From NCBI GenBank assembly GCA_913050305.1, contig CAJXAS010000038.1:1-11063 (forward strand): DNA of 11,063 bases, read 5' to 3'. Positions within the stretch are counted from its first letter, which is position 1; each line of letters begins with the position of its first letter. This document shows, piece by piece, positions 7,067-11,063 of this stretch. The notes beneath the pieces were generated by a model. It did not search any database and was not told the DNA's origin. It saw only the letters and a list, made by a program, of their open reading frames with translations. A program made the position numbers and the translations under genes. Origin of the DNA: an uncultured Polaribacter sp. GTDB lineage: Bacteria > Bacteroidota > Bacteroidia > Flavobacteriales > Flavobacteriaceae.

Positions 7067-7776
7067 ATTGGTTAGAGCGTACAGAGCTATTGGTGCAAAA
7101 AGAAGGTTTAGAAAAATTAAAAAATGCTAATATTTTAATAGTTGGTTTAGGGGGTGTTGGTTCTTATGCTGCAGAATTTATAGCAAGAGCAGGTGTTGGA
7201 AAAATGACAATTGTAGATGGTGATGTTTTTGATGAAACCAACAAAAACAGGCAATTACCAGCCTTAGATTCTACCATTGGTAAATCTAAAGCAAAGGTAT
7301 TAGCAGCACGTTTAAAAGATATCAATAAAGAGATTGAGTTAGTAGTTTTAGAAAAGTTTTTATCACCAGACAGCGCTTATGACGTTGTATCTAAAGAGTT
7401 TGATTATGTGCTAGATTGCATAGATAGTATTACTCCTAAGGTAAATTTAATAGTTGCTGCAAGAAGAAAGAAAGTCAAAATTATTTCTTCTATGGGTGCT
7501 GGTGGAAAGTTAGATGCTACTAAAATTAAAGTAAAAGATATTTCACAGACTAAAAACTGTAAAATGGCAAAGGTTTTACGCAAACGATTAAAAGAAAGAA
7601 AAGTAAATAAAGGGGTTAAAGCAGTCTATTCTGATGAAATCCAGATTTCAAAAAGTATAAAAATGACGGACGGAACAAATTTCAAAAAATCATTTTATGG
7701 CACTATAAGCTATATGCCTGCTGCTTTTGGATTACAAGCTGCTGCGCACGTTATTAATTTTATCATAAAAAAGTAA
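7063..7776 (+). CDS. tcdA: tRNA threonylcarbamoyladenosine dehydratase (TcdA/CsdL-like, ThiF/E1 superfamily)
   Basis: TcdA uses ATP to cyclise t6A37 of ANN-decoding tRNAs to the hydantoin form ct6A. The 237-residue protein has an E1-like adenylation fold: nucleotide-binding GLGGVGSYAAE (28-38), VDGDVFDETNKNRQ (51-64) with the conserved Asp and Asn-Arg, a Lys-rich KSKAK (74-78), DCIDSITPK (118-126), and the TcdA-typical SSMGAGGKLDATKI (142-155) followed by a basic stretch (163-185) suited to tRNA binding. The C-terminal SYMPAAFGLQAAAHVI is a family hallmark. It is slightly shorter than E. coli TcdA (268 residues). Its start overlaps the tatD stop by 4 nt, implying coupled translation, and it is the last gene of the rsgA operon. 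Confidence 0.92.
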   Translation: MNWLERTELLVQKEGLEKLKNANILIVGLGGVGSYAAEFIARAGVGKMTIVDGDVFDETNKNRQLPALDSTIGKSKAKVLAARLKDINKEIELVVLEKFLSPDSAYDVVSKEFDYVLDCIDSITPKVNLIVAARRKKVKIISSMGAGGKLDATKIKVKDISQTKNCKMAKVLRKRLKERKVNKGVKAVYSDEIQISKSIKMTDGTNFKKSFYGTISYMPAAFGLQAAAHVINFIIKK

Positions 7777-7807
7777 ACAATATTTTCCAGGGGAAATAAA
7801 AGGTTTG

Positions 7808-7815
7808 TATATTTG
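7808..7815 (+). promoter_or_regulatory. Bacteroidota-type promoter (-7 box) of yceI
   Basis: TATATTTG is a perfect match to the TAnnTTTG -7 consensus. A TTTTCC tract at 7783-7788 lies at about the right distance for a weak -33 element. Start of transcription near 7821 would leave a leader of about 30 nt before the ATG at 7853. The box also marks the break between the rsgA operon and the yceI unit. Confidence 0.7.
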
Positions 7816-7852
7816 CTATCAATAATTTCTAAACCAATAAATTTAAAGTAAT

Positions 7853-8485
7853 ATGAAAAAATTAATTTTATCATTCGCATTAGTAGCATCAGTTTTAACT
7901 GCATGTAAAAGCGAAAAGAAAGACAAGGTATTAGCTACAGAGGCTGTAGAAGTAGCAGTTGTTGCAGATTTAAATAACGTAGATGTTGCGAGTTCTGTAA
8001 TTACTTGGAAAGGTACAAAGCCAGGAGGAGCTCATGACGGAACAATTCTATTAAAAGAAGGCTCATTAAACGTAGAAGCTGGAAAATTAACAGGTGGGTC
8101 TTTTATAATAGACATGTCTTCTATCAAAAATTTAGATTTAGATGCAGGTGGTGCGGCAAAAATAGTTGGACATTTATCTGCTCCAGACTTTTTTGATGTT
8201 GCTACTTATGCAACCTCTAAATTTGTTATTACTAGTGTTGCAGACGTTGAAGGTAAATTAGCGGTAACAGGCAACTTAACTGTAAAAGATGTTACAAAAA
8301 GCATTACAATTCCTGCAATGTTAAGTACAGCAGGAAATGTTACTACTTTTAAAAGCGAAAAATTTAATATTGACAGAGCAGAATTTAACGTAAAATATGC
8401 TTCTAAAAAATTCTTTGACAATTTAAAAGACAAGTTTATTGACGATTTGATTGAGCTTTCATTCACGGTAAACACAAAAGCATAA
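7853..8485 (+). CDS. YceI-family lipoprotein
   Basis: The 210-residue product starts with a lipoprotein signal (MKKLILSFALVASVLTAC; lipobox LTAC with Cys18), so it should be lipid-anchored in the envelope. After an Ala/Val-rich linker (about 25-45), residues 46-208 form a YceI domain, a lipocalin-like barrel that in characterised members binds isoprenoid or other amphipathic ligands. Typical features are SVITWKGTKPGGAHDGTI (48-65), GGSFIIDMSSI (81-91), a GHLSAPDFFDVATYATSKFVI block (106-126), TGNLTVKDVTKSITIPA (139-155) and the final DLIELSFTV. No catalytic function is known for the family, and the ligand here is unknown. A good promoter lies upstream. A tiny CDGSH gene starts 45 nt after the stop and shares the terminator, so the two are probably co-transcribed. 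Confidence 0.92.
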   Translation: MKKLILSFALVASVLTACKSEKKDKVLATEAVEVAVVADLNNVDVASSVITWKGTKPGGAHDGTILLKEGSLNVEAGKLTGGSFIIDMSSIKNLDLDAGGAAKIVGHLSAPDFFDVATYATSKFVITSVADVEGKLAVTGNLTVKDVTKSITIPAMLSTAGNVTTFKSEKFNIDRAEFNVKYASKKFFDNLKDKFIDDLIELSFTVNTKA

Positions 8486-8530
8486 GTGTAAACACTAACT
8501 AGAAATATAACTCTTAAAATAACAAAAAAG

Positions 8531-8623
8531 ATGAAACTTAAGAAAGCAGCGAGACCTTGTGGATGTGGTAACACACAAGATCCAAACGGAAATTGTGATG
8601 GATCACATGCAAACAAGCAGTAA
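8531..8623 (+). CDS. Very small CDGSH iron-sulfur protein (30 residues)
   Basis: This 30-codon frame (ATG 8531, TAA 8621-8623) encodes a protein that is almost entirely a CDGSH-type cluster motif: Cys10-x-Cys12, then Cys22-Asp-Gly-Ser-His26, preceded by a basic MKLKKAAR and followed by only four residues. CDGSH proteins such as mitoNEET hold a redox-active, labile [2Fe-2S] cluster with three Cys and one His. The gap between the second and third Cys is nine residues here (eight in mitoNEET), with DPNGN before the third Cys. The frame is open upstream only to 8492 and has no earlier ATG. All four ligands are intact, it sits 45 nt behind yceI, and a strong terminator begins 23 nt after its stop, so it is very probably real. 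The function is unknown; electron transfer or cluster shuttling is a family-based guess. Confidence 0.85.
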   Translation: MKLKKAARPCGCGNTQDPNGNCDGSHANKQ

Positions 8624-8646
8624 AAAAAATAGGATTAAAAAGTGTT

Positions 8647-8683
8647 AAAAAAAACTCCGAACGAAAGTTCGGAGTTTTTTTTT
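8647..8683 (+). terminator. Rho-independent terminator after the CDGSH gene
   Basis: ACTCCGAAC (8654-8662) and GTTCGGAGT (8667-8675) pair perfectly around a GAAA tetraloop, flanked by a run of eight A on the left and nine T on the right, giving a stem of up to 16 bp plus a U-tract. The symmetry of the A and T runs would let it work on both strands. It closes the yceI-CDGSH unit. Confidence 0.93.
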
Positions 8684-8684
8684 A

Positions 8685-8701
8685 TATTAGCCATGCTAAT
8701 A
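8685..8701. promoter_or_regulatory. Short inverted repeat / possible -7 box before the DUF3857 gene
   Basis: TATTAGC (8685-8691) and GCTAATA (8695-8701) form a perfect 7-bp inverted repeat with a 3-nt spacer, ending 10 nt before the ATG at 8712. The left arm overlaps TATATTAG (8683-8690), one base off TAnnTTTG. This is the only space for a promoter between the terminator and the gene. It may be an operator or a leader hairpin, or chance. Confidence 0.35.
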
Positions 8702-8711
8702 AAAAGATTCT

Positions 8712-10631
8712 ATGTTTAAAACCTCCTCAGTTTTATTACTTTTTCTATTCCTTTCTGTTTGTTGCTTTTCTCAAAAAAACGACTATGCTGTCGTCTTAAT
8801 TCCTCAAAACCTTCTCGAAAATGCAAACGCAGTTGTTCGGAATAATGCTGTAGAAATTACGATAGAAGATTTTGATAAAATGTTAGTTACCAAAAGAGAA
8901 GTGGTAACGGTTCTTAATAAATTGGGCATTGTAGATGCAAGAATGGCAGAACGGTATGATAACGATACCAAAATAAATAAGTTATCTGCTAAAATTTATA
9001 ATGCATATGGCAAAGAAATTAAAAAATATAAAAAGCGAGACTTTTTAGATGTAAGTGCGGTATCCGGTGGAACATTGTATTCTGATGCGAGAGTAAAGTA
9101 TGTAGATTATACGCCTGTTGCGTATCCTTATACGGTTGTTTTCGAATCTGAATACCGTACAAGAACCACAGGGTTTATACCTTGGTGGTTGCCTATAAAT
9201 GGGTATTATATCTCTGTAGAAAAAAGCACTTATAAAATTAACAACCCAAAAAAGATTCCTTGGCGAAGTAAGAAAACAAACTTTGAAAATTTTGCAGTAA
9301 AAGCCACGGCATCAGAGACAGAAATTACTTTTTCAATTGAAAATCAGGGCGGGTATAAATATGAAAACTCTGCCGTTCATTATAGAGAAGTTCTTCCGAA
9401 AGCAATGCTTACATTAAATAATTTTTCATTGAAAGGTGTTTCCGGTCAGTATAAGAACTGGAAAGAGTTTGGTTCTTGGATGCATTCTAGGTTATTAGTA
9501 GGAAGAGATTTTTTAGAGCCCGCAACCATTGCAACCATAAAAGAATTGGTAAAAGATGCAGCCACTCCTCTAGAAAAGGCAAAATTAGTGTATGCCTTTA
9601 TGCAGAACAAAACCCGGTATATAAGTGTGCAAGTGGGTATTGGTGGCTGGGAACCCATACCTGCAAGCAAAGTAGATAAGGTTGGATATGGTGATTGTAA
9701 AGGATTAACAAATTATACAAAAGCCTTATTAGAGGTTGCAGGGGTATCGTCTTATTACACCATTGTTTATGCAAATGAAAAAAGAGATATCGATAAAGAT
9801 TTCTCTTCTATGCAAGGAAATCACGTCATTTTAAACATTCCGAATGCAGCAGGTTCTAAAGGAAAAGACCTTTGGTTAGAGTGCACCAATCAGACCATGC
9901 CATTTGGCTTTTTAGGAGATTTTACAGAAGATAGAAATGTCTTGGTGGTCACACCAGAAGGTGGAATTATAAAAAGAACAACGGCTTATAAAAATAAAAC
10001 AAATTTTCAAGAACTAAAAGCTGAAATTCAATTAGAAAAAAATGGAAGTTTAACTGCCAATTTAAAACGAGTCTCTAAAGGATTGCAATATGACGATAAA
10101 CAAGGTTATGATACTTTTACAAAAGAAGAATTATATAAGTATTATAAATCTAGTGTTTGGAGTTATAACAACAATTTAGAAATAGTGTCCGTAGATTTAT
10201 TAAATGATAAAGAAAAAGTAGTTTTTACTGAAGATATAGAGGTTTCAATAAAAAGTTATGCAACCGTAAGCGATACAGAATACCTGTTTAGAGTTAATGT
10301 TTTTAATAAAAATAACTACGTACCTAAAAGGTATAGAAAAAGAAAATTACCATTAAAAATATCTAGGGGTTATAAAGATGAAGATTCATTTAAAATAACA
10401 GTACCAAAAGGGTATGTTTTAGGGGTTCTTCCTGCAGAAAAAGAAATTACTACAAAATTTGGTACGTATAAAGTAAGCTTTAAAAAGATTAATGTTACTT
10501 CATTTCAATATGACAAAAGTCTCTCTATCTTAGAGGGCACCTATGCTAAAGAGGAGTATAAAAATTATAGAAAATTTAGAAGAAGCATAGCCAAACATGA
10601 AAACTTAAGAATTGCATTAACAAAAGAATAA
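8712..10631 (+). CDS. Exported DUF3857 / transglutaminase-like protein
   Basis: The 639-residue product has a signal peptide (hydrophobic 7-19, likely cleavage before Gln21), so it acts in the periplasm or envelope. Residues about 50-220 correspond to a DUF3857 beta-rich domain (REVVTVLN, KINKLSAKIYNAYGKEIKKYKKRD). Residues about 270-395 form a transglutaminase/papain-like core with Cys329 in GYGDCKGLTNYTKALLEVAG and His371 in GNHVILNIP; the third catalytic position appears to be Glu390 in LWLECTN, where Asp is commoner in the superfamily. A C-terminal beta-rich domain (about 430-610) and a basic tail follow. The family is common in Bacteroidota with no established substrate; peptidase or cross-linking activity is possible. 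It is followed after 5 nt by the remnant of a second gene of the same type, an arrangement I recall as a normal tandem pair in flavobacteria. Confidence 0.88.
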   Translation: MFKTSSVLLLFLFLSVCCFSQKNDYAVVLIPQNLLENANAVVRNNAVEITIEDFDKMLVTKREVVTVLNKLGIVDARMAERYDNDTKINKLSAKIYNAYGKEIKKYKKRDFLDVSAVSGGTLYSDARVKYVDYTPVAYPYTVVFESEYRTRTTGFIPWWLPINGYYISVEKSTYKINNPKKIPWRSKKTNFENFAVKATASETEITFSIENQGGYKYENSAVHYREVLPKAMLTLNNFSLKGVSGQYKNWKEFGSWMHSRLLVGRDFLEPATIATIKELVKDAATPLEKAKLVYAFMQNKTRYISVQVGIGGWEPIPASKVDKVGYGDCKGLTNYTKALLEVAGVSSYYTIVYANEKRDIDKDFSSMQGNHVILNIPNAAGSKGKDLWLECTNQTMPFGFLGDFTEDRNVLVVTPEGGIIKRTTAYKNKTNFQELKAEIQLEKNGSLTANLKRVSKGLQYDDKQGYDTFTKEELYKYYKSSVWSYNNNLEIVSVDLLNDKEKVVFTEDIEVSIKSYATVSDTEYLFRVNVFNKNNYVPKRYRKRKLPLKISRGYKDEDSFKITVPKGYVLGVLPAEKEITTKFGTYKVSFKKINVTSFQYDKSLSILEGTYAKEEYKNYRKFRRSIAKHENLRIALTKE

Positions 10632-10636
10632 CTCCT

Positions 10637-10885
10637 ATGAAAAAATTATTAGTCGCACTATTCTTAATTACTCAGGTACCCATTACTACTCAAGATTATA
10701 AATTTGGAAAAGTAAGTAAAGAAGAATTAGAAGAAAAATTTCATCCTTTAGATTCTGCTGCCGAAGCTGTCTATTTTTATAATTGTATTGCTGTGGTATT
10801 TTTTACTTGTTCAATGGCAAAAGTGCTATGTGTGCTGCCAATATGTTTTATAGCTGTTAGTTTTGTAACTACAAAGTTTCTATAG
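10637..10885 (+). pseudogene. 5' stub of a second DUF3857 gene, truncated at a rearrangement junction
   Basis: The frame opens with a signal peptide (MKKLLVALFLITQVPITTQ) and then DYKFGKVSKEELEEKFHPLDSAAEAVYFY, the characteristic N-terminus of the larger flavobacterial DUF3857 proteins (about 650 residues). Homology stops after about 48 codons, near 10780. From there to the TAA the frame reads through the reverse complement of an Lrp/AsnC gene and yields a meaningless Cys- and Phe-rich tail (NCIAVVFFTCSMAKV onward). More than 90 percent of the gene is therefore absent. The 5-nt gap to the preceding gene shows the original operon arrangement. If translated, the product would be a short exported peptide with no domain. 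Confidence 0.82.
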
Positions 10886-11063
10886 GCATCTATGTCTTTT
10901 ACATATACTTTTAAGATATAATCATAATTTCCACTCACATGAAAGCATTCAGATACTTCTTCAAGTTTTAAAACTTCATATTCAAAAGTATTCAAAAGTA
11001 TTCAAAAGTATTCAAAAGTATTCAAGTATTCTTTGGAGTGTTGCATCAGCTTTATATGACAAA
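10777..11063 (-). pseudogene. Lrp/AsnC-family regulator, 3' part, interrupted by a tandem repeat (extends past window)
   Basis: On the minus strand, 10995 down to 10777 encodes the C-terminal ligand-binding (RAM) domain of an Lrp/AsnC regulator: LEEVSECFHVSGNYDYILKV, then YVKDIDAYRNFVVTKL, TAIKHIGSTHSTFAIEQVKN and TTAIQL-stop. Upstream, 11061 down to 11005 gives HIKLMQHSKEYLNTFEYF in the same overall frame, clearly the preceding strand of that domain. Between them a 10-bp unit occurs four times; the 30 extra bases restore the frame but contain TGA (11002-11004, minus strand). The helix-turn-helix half lies outside the window. A TTG at 10995-10993 could restart translation, giving only a 72-residue RAM domain. 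Its stop codon coincides with the junction to the truncated DUF3857 stub. It is a pseudogene, unless repeat contraction restores it or the repeat is an assembly error. Confidence 0.82.
10981..11028. repeat. 10-bp tandem repeat, four perfect copies plus a partial
   Basis: TTCAAAAGTA is repeated exactly four times (10981-11020), followed by an imperfect partial TTCAAGTA (11021-11028). It lies inside the minus-strand Lrp/AsnC gene. Only one copy would be needed for the uninterrupted protein (KEYLNTFEYEVLKL), so three copies look like additions by slippage. The unit length is not a multiple of three, so each copy is read in a different frame; the second copy contributes TGA. Confidence 0.95.

Noticed and set aside
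8468..8495. Direct repeat GTAAACAC (8468-8475 and 8488-8495) spanning the yceI stop codon
   Set aside because: It is only 8 bp, one copy is constrained by coding sequence, and nothing else suggests an attachment or regulatory site.
8206..8616. Minus-strand open frame of 136 codons across yceI and the CDGSH gene
   Set aside because: It is antisense to two genes with clear conserved motifs, and its translation is composition-driven with no domain.
9446..9670. Minus-strand frame inside the DUF3857 gene
   Set aside because: It is a shadow of the transglutaminase-like coding sequence, with no motif.

Overview
The window is AT-rich DNA from a member of the Bacteroidota, most likely a marine-type Flavobacteriaceae (Polaribacter/Tenacibaculum-like). 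The evidence is the fused DAHP synthase/type II chorismate mutase, a YceI lipoprotein, a DUF3857/transglutaminase protein, a perfect TAnnTTTG promoter box, and weak or absent Shine-Dalgarno sequences. The species cannot be fixed from the sequence alone. There is no rRNA, tRNA, CRISPR array, insertion sequence or phage gene. No wholly new multi-gene system is visible; the interest lies in remodelled and broken loci and one very small Fe-S protein gene.

Layout: (1) 1-908 is the 3' part of aroG/chorismate mutase, closed by a strong hairpin terminator. (2) 1022-1245 is a decayed copy of the 5' end of rsgA. (3) 1365-4809 is a compact nadA-nadB-nadC operon, the whole de novo route from aspartate to nicotinate mononucleotide. 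(4) 4995-7776 is a tight operon, rsgA-dtd-tatD-tcdA (gaps of 3 and 5 nt, then a 4-nt overlap), with a theme of ribosome maturation, tRNA quality control and tRNA modification. (5) 7853-8623 is a YceI lipoprotein gene followed by a 30-codon CDGSH iron-sulfur protein gene, with its own promoter and an excellent terminator. (6) 8712-10631 is an exported DUF3857/transglutaminase-like protein, followed by the 5' stub of a second protein of the same kind. (7) The right end is a scar: the stub runs directly into the 3' end of an opposite-strand Lrp/AsnC regulator gene, which is itself interrupted by a four-copy 10-bp tandem repeat carrying an in-frame TGA.

Reading across the window, nadABC appears to have been placed between aroG/CM and rsgA, which I recall as neighbours in related flavobacteria. 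The intact rsgA lies downstream of the cassette and a broken rsgA start remains upstream. The points most worth checking are the rsgA relic flanking nadABC, the Ser-to-Pro change in the Dtd SQFTL motif beside a TatD-family gene, the 30-residue CDGSH protein, and the repeat-interrupted Lrp gene at the rearrangement junction.
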